A stretch of 64,000 nucleotides of DNA from Chloroflexus aurantiacus J-10-fl (GTDB lineage: Bacteria; Chloroflexota; Chloroflexia; Chloroflexales; Chloroflexaceae): the NCBI RefSeq assembly GCF_000018865.1, contig NC_010175.1, positions 1,240,001 to 1,304,000 on the forward strand, in the 5' to 3' direction. Below, piece by piece: positions 54,418-62,075 of this stretch. The notes beneath the pieces are model-generated. The model was not told the origin of the DNA, ran no database searches, and worked only from the letters and a program-made list of their open reading frames with translations. Position 1 is the stretch's first letter; every line of letters begins with the position of its first letter. Made by a program: the position numbers and the translations under genes.

Positions 54418-55584
54418 ATGGCTGTCGATGCAACGGTTTCCCCCACGACTGCACGCCGATCTCTCGGTGAGGTGCTTGGGGTTGTCTTTGGCCCTGTCGG
54501 GCAACTGCTGGCCTTCATTGTCGGAAGTGCCGCTGCACTATCGCTGATCGTTGTTTTGCTTGCCCTGGTACTATCCCCCAGCCAGCCTGACATCATGCAA
54601 CGGGTGGTGATCATTCTGCCGCAAGTGCTCATTGATGGGCTGGTTCGCGGCTTCCTCTTCGCCACCATCGCCCTTGGCTACACGATGGTCTACGGCGTGC
54701 TTGAATTCATCAATTTTGCCCACGGTGAAATCTTCATGATTGGTGGCGTCGTTGGTGCCACTGTGAGTTTTATTCTGGTCAGCTCTGGCACGCTGGCAAG
54801 TGTACCGCCGCTGGTTTTCGTGTTGCTAGTTGTGTTGATCGCCATGGCCTTTTGCGGCACCCTCGCCGTTACCGTCGAGCGGATTGCATATCGTCCGCTT
54901 CGTAATGCGCCCCGGCTGGTACCGTTGATCTCGGCTATCGGCATGTCACTCATCCTGCAAGACCTTGCCCGCCTGGTAATGACCAACAGCCCCCTGGGTT
55001 TTAATGCCCGTTACCAAACTCCTGATTTCGGACAGCCGATTCGCCTGTTTGAAATGCAGATCGGCGAACGGAGTGTACCGGTTATTCTGAGTCCGCGCGA
55101 TTTGATCTTCATTGTCGCGGCCACCCTCATGTTGATCGTCCTGAATTATGTCGTAAATGCCACAAAACTGGGCAAGGCGATCCGGGCCACCGCTCAGGAT
55201 ATGCCAACGGCGAGTCTGATGGGTATTGATGTTAATCGGATCATTGCGCTTACCTTCTTGATCGGTGGAGCACTTGGAGGCGCTGCCGGTGCGTTGTTTG
55301 GTTTGCGCATTGGTACCGTGAATCCATATATGGGTTTGATCCCCGGTCTGAAAGCATTTACTGCTGCTGTGTTAGGTGGTATCGGCAATATTACCGGCGC
55401 AATGGTCGGCGGTATTGTGCTCGGTTTTCTTGAGGCTTTTGTTGCGGCGTACCTCGCTATCTTTACCGGCGGTAATTTCTCAGGTGCAGCCTATGCCGAT
55501 ATTGCCGCGTTTAGTATCCTGATCTTGCTGTTAATTTTCCGGCCTTCCGGTCTGCTCGGTGAGGCGACAACGCAGAAGGTGTAA
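54418..55584 (+). CDS. livH: Branched-chain amino-acid ABC transporter permease LivH type
   Basis: The 388-residue membrane protein has about nine to ten helices. LivH-type motifs include GFLFATIALGYTMVYGVLEF, INFAHGEIFMIGG, AYRPLRNAPRLVPLISAIGM, LGKAIRATAQDM and the cytoplasmic EAA-like loop near GIDVNRIIALTF with GLIPGLKAFTAAVLGGIGN. The ATG at 54418 follows CGGGAG. The long N-terminal extension before the first family helix (~60 residues, one extra hydrophobic segment) is longer than usual. Confidence 0.93.
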   Translation: MAVDATVSPTTARRSLGEVLGVVFGPVGQLLAFIVGSAAALSLIVVLLALVLSPSQPDIMQRVVIILPQVLIDGLVRGFLFATIALGYTMVYGVLEFINFAHGEIFMIGGVVGATVSFILVSSGTLASVPPLVFVLLVVLIAMAFCGTLAVTVERIAYRPLRNAPRLVPLISAIGMSLILQDLARLVMTNSPLGFNARYQTPDFGQPIRLFEMQIGERSVPVILSPRDLIFIVAATLMLIVLNYVVNATKLGKAIRATAQDMPTASLMGIDVNRIIALTFLIGGALGGAAGALFGLRIGTVNPYMGLIPGLKAFTAAVLGGIGNITGAMVGGIVLGFLEAFVAAYLAIFTGGNFSGAAYADIAAFSILILLLIFRPSGLLGEATTQKV

Positions 55585-55589
55585 GCAGT

Positions 55590-56939
55590 ATGACTACGAG
55601 CACTTCGCCGCAGAGCCTTTGGCAGCGCGTAACGACTTCTCTGAGCAGTGGGCCAACCGCATACGCATTTCTGGTTTTCTACGTGCTCGTCTGCTCCTTC
55701 CTGCTCTTGACCAATCCGCGCACCGAATTGAGCACCGACATCGTGTTCGTGCTCTTTATGTTGTCGATGCTGGTAGCGTATCGCTCGCGGGTTGCCGGTT
55801 GGTTCAAGGTGGTACTGGGGGTGTTTGCCCTTGGTATCGTTTTACCGTACTTCGGTACCCTCAACCCGTTTTACATTGATGTCGCAACTCAGGCTGGTAT
55901 CTTCACGGCACTGGCCCTGGGATTGAACGTGGTCGTCGGCTTTGCCGGCCTCCTTGACCTTGGCTATGTCGCGTTCTTTGCGGTGGGTGCGTATGCCTGG
56001 GCGATCTTTAGCACCCCACAGATCAGCGAGATTAATCCGGCCTGGAGTCCGGTCGATCCGATCATGTTCTATCCGTTTCTGATTATTGGCCTCATTCTCG
56101 GTTTGATCACCGGTGTCTTGCTTGGTTTACCGGTGTTGCGTCTCCGTGGTGATTATCTGGCTATTGTAACCCTGGGTTTTGGCGAGGTGATTCGAGTTAT
56201 CGCCAACAACCTGGATCGACCGGTAAATGTGACCAATGGCTCACAAGGCATTCGCGACATCGAGCGGCCCCCGCTCGTGCTGGTTGATCTGGTGCGAAAC
56301 CTTGGTGTTGTTGCCGACGATAATCGCCTGTATCAGCTCTTCTTCTACTACCTGGTTCTGATCATTCTGTTGCTCACCGTGATCGTCGTAGCTCGCTTGA
56401 AGAATTCACGGATTGGTCGGGCCTGGGAAGCGATTCGTGAAGACGAGGTGGCAGCAGTTGCGCAGGGTATCCCACGGGTGCGCATGAAACTGCTGGCTTT
56501 CGCGATTGGCGCATCATTTGCCGGTGTCATGGGGGTGGTCTTCGCCTCGAAGCAGCTCTTTATCAATCCACCAACCTTTGACTTGCTGCGCTCCATCAAT
56601 ATCCTGGTGATGGTTATCCTCGGTGGGATGGGTTCCATTCCTGGGGCAATGCTCGGTGCAATCATTGTAACGATGCTCGATTTGCAGATATTGCCCCGCA
56701 CGGCTGCTGTGATCCGCGAAGCCCAGGCTGCCGGTTTACCCATCCCGCGCCAGTTCGATCCTACTCAGTATCAGCGACTCTTCTTTGGGCTGTTGCTGGT
56801 GATTATGATGATCTTCCGTCCTGAAGGATTGTGGCCTGACGAGCGCCGGCGCGAAGAGCAGCACGAGGTCGAAGTGACTGAAGAGGAGCTTGAGGCCGAC
56901 AAGTCGGTGGCACCAACCGGTGCCGATATGGGGAGATAG
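55590..56939 (+). CDS. livM: Branched-chain amino-acid ABC transporter permease LivM type
   Basis: The 449-residue permease starts five bases after livH. It has about ten helices and LivM motifs: GIFTALALGLNVVVGFAGLL, DLGYVAFFAVGAYAWAI, PVLRLRGDYLAIVTLGFGEV, RIGRAWEAIREDEVAA and LVMVILGGMGSIPGAMLGAI. The C-terminal ~35 residues form an acidic tail (EEQHEVEVTEEELEADKS). It pairs with LivH to form the membrane channel. Confidence 0.93.
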   Translation: MTTSTSPQSLWQRVTTSLSSGPTAYAFLVFYVLVCSFLLLTNPRTELSTDIVFVLFMLSMLVAYRSRVAGWFKVVLGVFALGIVLPYFGTLNPFYIDVATQAGIFTALALGLNVVVGFAGLLDLGYVAFFAVGAYAWAIFSTPQISEINPAWSPVDPIMFYPFLIIGLILGLITGVLLGLPVLRLRGDYLAIVTLGFGEVIRVIANNLDRPVNVTNGSQGIRDIERPPLVLVDLVRNLGVVADDNRLYQLFFYYLVLIILLLTVIVVARLKNSRIGRAWEAIREDEVAAVAQGIPRVRMKLLAFAIGASFAGVMGVVFASKQLFINPPTFDLLRSINILVMVILGGMGSIPGAMLGAIIVTMLDLQILPRTAAVIREAQAAGLPIPRQFDPTQYQRLFFGLLLVIMMIFRPEGLWPDERRREEQHEVEVTEEELEADKSVAPTGADMGR

Positions 56940-56941
56940 CC

Positions 56942-57724
56942 ATGGCGCTTTTAGAGGCTTCTAATATTACAAAAGTCTTCGGTCGTCTGGTGGCGGTTAA
57001 CGATGTAACCTTCACCGTTGAACCGGGCAGCATCGTCAGTGTGATCGGCCCAAATGGTGCCGGTAAGACAACGTTCTTTAATGTGCTGACCGGAATCTAC
57101 AAGCCAGACAAGGGGCGCGTGATATTTGCCGGCCAGGACATTACCGGCTGGCGGTCGGATCAGATCGCTGCGTTAGGGATGCGACGAACCTTCCAGAATA
57201 TTCGCCTCTTCAATAACATGACCGTCCTGGAGAACGTGCTCATCGGCATGCACGTTCATTTGCAGGCTTCAATCTGGAGTATCATCTTTCGTGCCCGCAA
57301 TATGTTGCGGGAAGAAGCAAAGGCTCGCAATAAGGCGATTGAGTTGCTCGAATTTGTAGGTATTGCCGAAAAACGCGACGAGCTGGCCAAAAATTTGCCT
57401 TACGGCGACCAACGTCGGCTTGAGATTGCCCGTGCGCTGGCCGGCGATCCTAAAATTATCCTGCTCGATGAGCCGACCGCCGGTATGAATCCGCACGAGA
57501 CGACCGAAGCAACCCAACTGATCCGTCGCTTGCGTGATGAGCGCGGCATTACCGTGATCTTGATTGAGCACGATATGCGGTTGGTGATGTCTATTTCGGA
57601 ACGAATCTCGGTGCTCGATTATGGCAGCAAGATTGCTGAAGGTGATGTACAGACAATCCGTACCAACCCACGAGTCATTGAGGCCTATCTTGGTAAAGGT
57701 GCTGCCGCTGGTCACGCGGCCTGA
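56942..57724 (+). CDS. livG: Branched-chain amino-acid ABC transporter ATP-binding protein LivG
   Basis: The 260-residue ATPase shows Walker A IGPNGAGKTTFFN, Q-loop GMRRTFQNIRLF, signature LPYGDQRRLEIARAL (typical LivG variation of LSGGQ), Walker B IILLDEPTAGMNP and switch His (LIEHDMRLVM). GGGGAGATAGCC precedes the ATG, three bases after livM. Confidence 0.95.
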   Translation: MALLEASNITKVFGRLVAVNDVTFTVEPGSIVSVIGPNGAGKTTFFNVLTGIYKPDKGRVIFAGQDITGWRSDQIAALGMRRTFQNIRLFNNMTVLENVLIGMHVHLQASIWSIIFRARNMLREEAKARNKAIELLEFVGIAEKRDELAKNLPYGDQRRLEIARALAGDPKIILLDEPTAGMNPHETTEATQLIRRLRDERGITVILIEHDMRLVMSISERISVLDYGSKIAEGDVQTIRTNPRVIEAYLGKGAAAGHAA

Positions 57725-57833
57725 TGCGGATCAGAGAGGTAGCTGTGGCCTTATGGTACGTCACCTGGTACCGGATAGCATAAGAGCCAGAGTACGCACC
57801 TGAGTGGATCCACAGCTTAGGATTGAGGACGTT

Positions 57834-58550
57834 ATGGCGCTGCTGGAATTGCAGAATGTTCACACCTATTATGGCAAAATCCATGCCCTGAAGGGCATCT
57901 CAATGCGGGTTGATCCCGGAGAAATCGTTACCCTGATTGGCTCGAATGGTGCCGGTAAGAGTACGACTCTGCGCACCATTTCCGGCTTGCTGAAGCCGCG
58001 CCAGGGCCAGATTACGTTCAAAGGACAACGCATTGACACATTGCCACCCCACGAGATCGTAAAATTGGGGATTGCGCAGGCCCCGGAAGGCCGCCGGATC
58101 TTTCCACGGCTGACCGTGTTAGAGAATCTTGAAATGGGAGCTTTTCTCTATAACACACGCAGTCCCGAATATCAGGCCGATCTTGATCGGGTACTCACGC
58201 TCTTCCCTCGTCTGCGCGAACGGGTCAGTCAAAAAGGTGGCACCCTGTCAGGCGGTGAGCAGCAGATGCTGGCAATTGGCCGGGCACTCATGACCCGACC
58301 GCAGGTCCTGCTCCTCGACGAACCTTCGATGGGTCTGGCCCCAGTGCTCGTCGAGCAAATCTTTGAGATTATCCAGACGATTAATCAGCAAGGTACGACG
58401 GTCTTGTTGGTAGAACAAAATGCGTTGCAAGCGCTCTCTATTGCCCACCGCGGCTATGTGTTGCAGAGCGGCGAAATCGTGTTAGAGGATACGGCAACGA
58501 ATTTGCGCAACAACGAGATGGTGCAGAAGGCGTATCTGGGTTTGGAATAA
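57834..58550 (+). CDS. livF: Branched-chain amino-acid ABC transporter ATP-binding protein LivF
   Basis: The 238-residue ATPase shows Walker A IGSNGAGKSTTLR, signature TLSGGEQQMLAIGRAL, Walker B VLLLDEPSMGLAP and switch region LLVEQNALQALSIA. The ATG at 57834 has GAGG eight bases upstream; an in-frame extension to 57804 lacks support. A 109-base gap separates it from livG; a strong terminator follows it. Confidence 0.95.
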   Translation: MALLELQNVHTYYGKIHALKGISMRVDPGEIVTLIGSNGAGKSTTLRTISGLLKPRQGQITFKGQRIDTLPPHEIVKLGIAQAPEGRRIFPRLTVLENLEMGAFLYNTRSPEYQADLDRVLTLFPRLRERVSQKGGTLSGGEQQMLAIGRALMTRPQVLLLDEPSMGLAPVLVEQIFEIIQTINQQGTTVLLVEQNALQALSIAHRGYVLQSGEIVLEDTATNLRNNEMVQKAYLGLE

Positions 58551-58579
58551 GGTAATATTCGCTAACACTACGAGACCCG

Positions 58580-58617
58580 ACACCCGGCGTGACCATGCGG
58601 TTACGCCGGGTGTTTTA
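58580..58617 (+). terminator. Rho-independent terminator of the liv operon
   Basis: ACACCCGGCGT (58580-58590) and ACGCCGGGTGT (58603-58613) form a perfect 11-bp GC-rich stem with a 12-base loop, then TTTAT, 30 bases after the livF stop. Confidence 0.85.
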
Positions 58618-58679
58618 TCACTGCACATACAGTGACCATCGTCGGCTCACGTGAACGGATATTACATTCCGGTTTAATA

Positions 58680-58985
58680 AAATCCATCACACCGGTGTAA
58701 CCGCGGATACAAAGAACGGTGTTTCTGCTGCACACGCCTTGGTGTCGCTCGCTAGCGTGGATACGGTTTCCCCATCGAGTTGTCCGTAACACATCGTGTG
58801 ACGTGCGGAAGCCACGCTATCGTACCCACCATGTGCGCCGGCAGGCACGAGGTGCAGCACACATACCTGTGCTGGTACGCCACCCTGGAGCAAGAGAGGC
58901 ATGAGTGTGGGTTGGCAGCCCGTCCTACGGGAAGCTGTTGGTACGTCGTAGACAACGCTGCAAACTTGCCGTGCAGGAGCTGATC
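58680..58985 (+). repeat. Diverged dispersed repeat related to family B, and flanking gene-free stretch
   Basis: The block CACACCGGTGTAACCGCGGAT ... GTGGATACGGTTTCC...GTGACGTGCGG is a weak relative of the 3' part of family B (GTGGATACGGTTTTCC, GTTACCCGTG). The remainder to 59045 has no supported gene. Confidence 0.45.
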
Positions 58986-59045
58986 TGACCAATGATGATT
59001 GATGGCCTTGGCGATGATGCACTATATCTGAAGGTAGCGTGACCC

Positions 59046-59080
59046 TAAAATAAAATTCCCTGGTCATACCAACCAGGGAA
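59046..59080 (-). terminator. Rho-independent terminator of tRNA-Gly
   Basis: On the minus strand TTCCCTGGT...ACCAGGGAA (59080-59072 with 59064-59056) is a perfect 9-bp stem with a 7-base loop, directly followed by a T-rich run TTTTATTTT. It sits two bases past the encoded CCA end of the tRNA. Confidence 0.85.
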
Positions 59081-59082
59081 AC

Positions 59083-59158
59083 TGGAGCGGGAGACGGGAC
59101 TCGAACCCGCGACATTGTGCTTGGGAAGCACACACTCTACCAACTGAGTTACTCCCGC
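59083..59158 (-). tRNA. tRNA-Gly (anticodon CCC), CCA end encoded
   Basis: On the minus strand the 76-base gene folds as a complete cloverleaf: acceptor GCGGGAG/CTCCCGC, D arm with AACTCAGTTGGTAGAGT, anticodon stem TGTGC/GCACA around TTCCCAA, T arm GCGGG-TTCGAGT-CCCGT, and an encoded CCA. The anticodon CCC reads GGG glycine codons. Confidence 0.97.
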
Positions 59159-59205
59159 ACCTCATCAGCACGCTAAAGTATAGCATGTTCATCGTTGTCT
59201 GTCAA

Positions 59206-59889
59206 TCAGGGTTCCATTCGATACCCGACTCCCCATTCGGTTAACAAAAGCTGAGGCTGGCGCGGATCGATCTCAATCTTGCGCCGCAAATGCCAGATAT
59301 ATACCTTGAGATAATCGTTATCGCGCATCGGCTCACTACCCCATACAGCCCTTAGCAATTGCTCGTGTGTTACAACCTCGCCAGCGTGCTCAGCCAGTAC
59401 TAGAAGCAATTGATACTCGGTTGGGGTGAGATCAACCAGTTCACCCCGTACACGCACTTCTCGTTTCCGCTGATCAATGCTTATCAGGTTATTGCCAACC
59501 GTGAGTGGGCGATTGGTTGCAGGTACCCGCCGTAGTAAAGCACGAATCCGGGCCAGCAGTTCGTCGTAATTGAACGGTTTGATCACATAGTCATCGGCAC
59601 CTTGATTAAGCCCGGTAATAATATCTTCGGGCATCGTCCTGGCGGTCAGCATCAAAATGGGTAACGAGGCAAATTCACGCACCTTTTGACAAACCGTCAA
59701 CCCATCGAGGTCGGGTAACATAATATCGAGAATGACCAGATCAGGTCGTTGCTGTCGGATAATCTTAATTGCTTCCAGACCACTGATGGTCTGGATAACG
59801 TGATACCCTTCCTGTTCAAGGCGGACCCGGATCAATTCCTGCAAACCGCTGTCATCTTCAACGACCAGAATGGTCTCTGGCTGATCCAT
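59206..59889 (-). CDS. OmpR/PhoB-family response regulator
   Basis: The 227-residue regulator has a receiver (ILVVEDDSGLQ, DLVILDIMLPDLDG with phospho-Asp ~53, ILMLTARTM, VIKPFNYDEL with the switch Lys) and a winged-helix DNA-binding domain (VDLTPTEYQLLLVLAEHAGE; VYIWHLRRKIEIDP; GVGYRMEP). GGAGAACCTGT precedes the ATG. No histidine kinase is adjacent, so the partner lies elsewhere. It is next to the thioredoxin and ccm genes but with its own likely regulation. Confidence 0.93.
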   Translation of the reverse strand: MDQPETILVVEDDSGLQELIRVRLEQEGYHVIQTISGLEAIKIIRQQRPDLVILDIMLPDLDGLTVCQKVREFASLPILMLTARTMPEDIITGLNQGADDYVIKPFNYDELLARIRALLRRVPATNRPLTVGNNLISIDQRKREVRVRGELVDLTPTEYQLLLVLAEHAGEVVTHEQLLRAVWGSEPMRDNDYLKVYIWHLRRKIEIDPRQPQLLLTEWGVGYRMEP

Positions 59890-59927
59890 ACAGGTTCTCC
59901 GTTGTTACAACCCTCAATACCGACCAA

Positions 59928-60776
59928 TTACTGCGATGTTTGACCACCACTCGCTGCTCGCAATTCGGTAAAGCGAGCTGTAATATCGTCGAGGGTTAGT
60001 TCACCGATGTGAACATAGCGAATCTGTCCATCGGGCGTAATAAAGAAGCTGGTGGGTAGAGGAAAGACCCGATACGCTTCAGTGATTGTACCCTCGGTAT
60101 CGAGTGCAATCGGGTATGTAACACCGTACTGCGCCAGGAACGCAGCCACATCGGCAATAGTTTGTCCATTCACCTGCTCATCATCGGTGAGGTTCACACC
60201 GATGACCATCAAACCCTGGTCGGAAAACTGCTCATACGCTTGCTGCAAAGCCGGCAACTCCCGCTTGCATGGTTCGCACCAGGTTCCCCAAAAATTCAGG
60301 ACAACGACTTTTCCCCGGTATTGAGACAGCTCTATCGTACCACCACGCAATTCAGGGGCTGTAAAGTCAGGTGCCGGACGATTCACCTCACCCATCGCCT
60401 GGCCGGTAAGTGTCTCCCGGTTCGTAAATATCCACACACCTGCCACCACAGCGACGGCTATGAATGAAAAAGCAAATACGCTCAGCCACTCGCGTCGGCT
60501 CAGCTCACGACGGACTGGCCGGCTTGTTGATGGTATCAGACCCTGACTGATGTCATACTGACGCCGCCGTTCAGGATCACGTAATACGTGGTACGCTCGC
60601 TCGATGGTCTGTAGCCGCTCTTGCGCCACTGCCCGGAGTTCATCATCGAGATCGGCAACCCGTTCCGGTGCATAGCGCTGCCGTTGTTCAGCATAAGCGG
60701 CATCAATTGCTGCCTGATCGGCATCAGGGGTTATCCCCAACAGACTATAGTAATTTGGTCTGTTCATATTTGACAT
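59928..60776 (-). CDS. J-like domain fused via a membrane helix to a TlpA/ResA/CcmG-type thioredoxin
   Basis: This 282-residue protein starts with a J-domain-like helical region (NYYSLLGITPDADQAAIDAA, ERAYHVLRDPERRRQYD), but its HPD tripeptide reads APE (RYAPERV). A membrane helix (~93-113, WLSVFAFSFIAVAVVAGVWIF) then leads to an extracytoplasmic thioredoxin-like domain (VLNFWGTWCEPCKRELPAL) with WCEPC active site and PIALDTEGTITEAYRVFPLP. TlpA/CcmG proteins reduce apocytochrome c or other exported thiols. It follows the J-TPR and ccmF genes, suggesting a CcmG role. An AGGTAAGG stretch lies before the ATG. Confidence 0.85.
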   Translation of the reverse strand: MSNMNRPNYYSLLGITPDADQAAIDAAYAEQRQRYAPERVADLDDELRAVAQERLQTIERAYHVLRDPERRRQYDISQGLIPSTSRPVRRELSRREWLSVFAFSFIAVAVVAGVWIFTNRETLTGQAMGEVNRPAPDFTAPELRGGTIELSQYRGKVVVLNFWGTWCEPCKRELPALQQAYEQFSDQGLMVIGVNLTDDEQVNGQTIADVAAFLAQYGVTYPIALDTEGTITEAYRVFPLPTSFFITPDGQIRYVHIGELTLDDITARFTELRAASGGQTSQ

Positions 60777-60808
60777 TGTAGCATACCTTACCTGAAAAGC
60801 TATATAGT

Positions 60809-61906
60809 TTATTGACTATACTCGTCAATCAAGATTTGAGCCTGTAATTGCAGTCCCGGAGCGACTCCCGGAATGGACAGGACAAGCTGCCACTGTTGAA
60901 TCGCGCGCTCGGTTTGCGGTGGATCGACGGCAACCAGGCAGATGCCATGCGAGAGCAGGACACGGGCATTTTGCGGTGCTGCCTGAAGTGCTTTTTCAGC
61001 CTCGCTCAGCCCCTCTGCTGCCTGCTGGGGATTGTTGGTATCGAGACCGTAGTAACACAGACTGGCGGCAATATCGGCGCGAATGACATCGTTGCCGGGT
61101 TGCAGCTCGAGGGCTTTACGATACGCATCAACCGCCTCCAACCAGCGCGGAAGCCGCTCTTGATAAATTTGCTGCGCCTCGGCATTGCCATTCGTCAGTT
61201 GCTCACGTACATACACCACACTGTCGAACAGTGCATTACCAAGGTTAATCCAGGCATTCGGATTGTCAGGCACCTGATCTGTGACTTGTCGAGCTGCAAT
61301 CACTTGCCCCTCGAATTGATCGAGAATTTCGCGCAAGGTTGGCGTGGGTGGGACAATCGTTGCCACTGTTGTCGGTGCCGCAGGTGGTGGTGCAACCACT
61401 GCTGTACTGATCAATGTGCCGAGCACGATGCTAAAGGTCGCCGCCGCCACAACCAGCGATGGTAAGAGCCAGGCCGGCTGTTGTCGCTGCACAACTCGTC
61501 CACGGGTCATTGTAGCCTGTTTTGAACGTGGGCTAAGGTATGGCTGTGGATTAAAGCCCGGTGGTCGCTCCTGACGACGGGCCGGCGGTAAGGGACGAAA
61601 ATCGATCAGATCATCGTCCATTTCGCCAACCGGCAGCGTGTCTGCCTTCACTTCCGGTACTGGCAGCGAAGGTTGAACCTGTTCTTTTAGCTGTTGATCA
61701 TACTCGGCACGTCGCCGGGGATCGCTTAACACCTGATACGCCCGTTCGATCTCGTCGCGCCGTCGACGCGCCAGTTCGACCAACTCATCAGCCGCCCCTT
61801 CCAGGCGGGCAGGATCGTACCGTTCACGTAATCGTTCGTAGGCGGCACGAATAGCTTCGGCATCTGCCTTCGGATGAACTTGCAGGATTTCGTAGTAGTC
61901 AGCCAT
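60809..61906 (-). CDS. J-like domain fused via a membrane helix to a TPR domain (CcmI/CycH-like candidate)
   Basis: The 365-residue product starts with a J-like domain (YYEILQVHPKADAEAIRAAY, IERAYQVLSDPRRRAEYD) whose HPD position reads DPA (RYDPARL), so it cannot stimulate Hsp70 in the usual way. A basic linker, a membrane helix (~152-175) and a helical extracytoplasmic part with TPR-like units follow (NPNAWINLGNALFDSVVYV; AVDAYRKALELQPGNDVIRA; AEKALQAAPQNARVLLSHGI). The lone helix plus TPR layout and position next to ccmF recall CcmI, which holds apocytochrome c during haem attachment. The ATG at 61906 gives the MADYYEIL start; a GTG at 61915 is an alternative. Confidence 0.8.
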   Translation of the reverse strand: MADYYEILQVHPKADAEAIRAAYERLRERYDPARLEGAADELVELARRRRDEIERAYQVLSDPRRRAEYDQQLKEQVQPSLPVPEVKADTLPVGEMDDDLIDFRPLPPARRQERPPGFNPQPYLSPRSKQATMTRGRVVQRQQPAWLLPSLVVAAATFSIVLGTLISTAVVAPPPAAPTTVATIVPPTPTLREILDQFEGQVIAARQVTDQVPDNPNAWINLGNALFDSVVYVREQLTNGNAEAQQIYQERLPRWLEAVDAYRKALELQPGNDVIRADIAASLCYYGLDTNNPQQAAEGLSEAEKALQAAPQNARVLLSHGICLVAVDPPQTERAIQQWQLVLSIPGVAPGLQLQAQILIDEYSQ

Positions 61907-62075
61907 TGCTTTCACAACAACAATCGCGATTGGCGGCTCATCGGTCTGCCTGCCAACCGCGACTGTCCTTTATTCATCGATCATTACACGCTGAAACACA
62001 TCAGATAGCTACCAACAGATGCTCACGTTTGGTCAGTATTCTCTGACCATATAATCCTGATCTGGTGTCCACATC

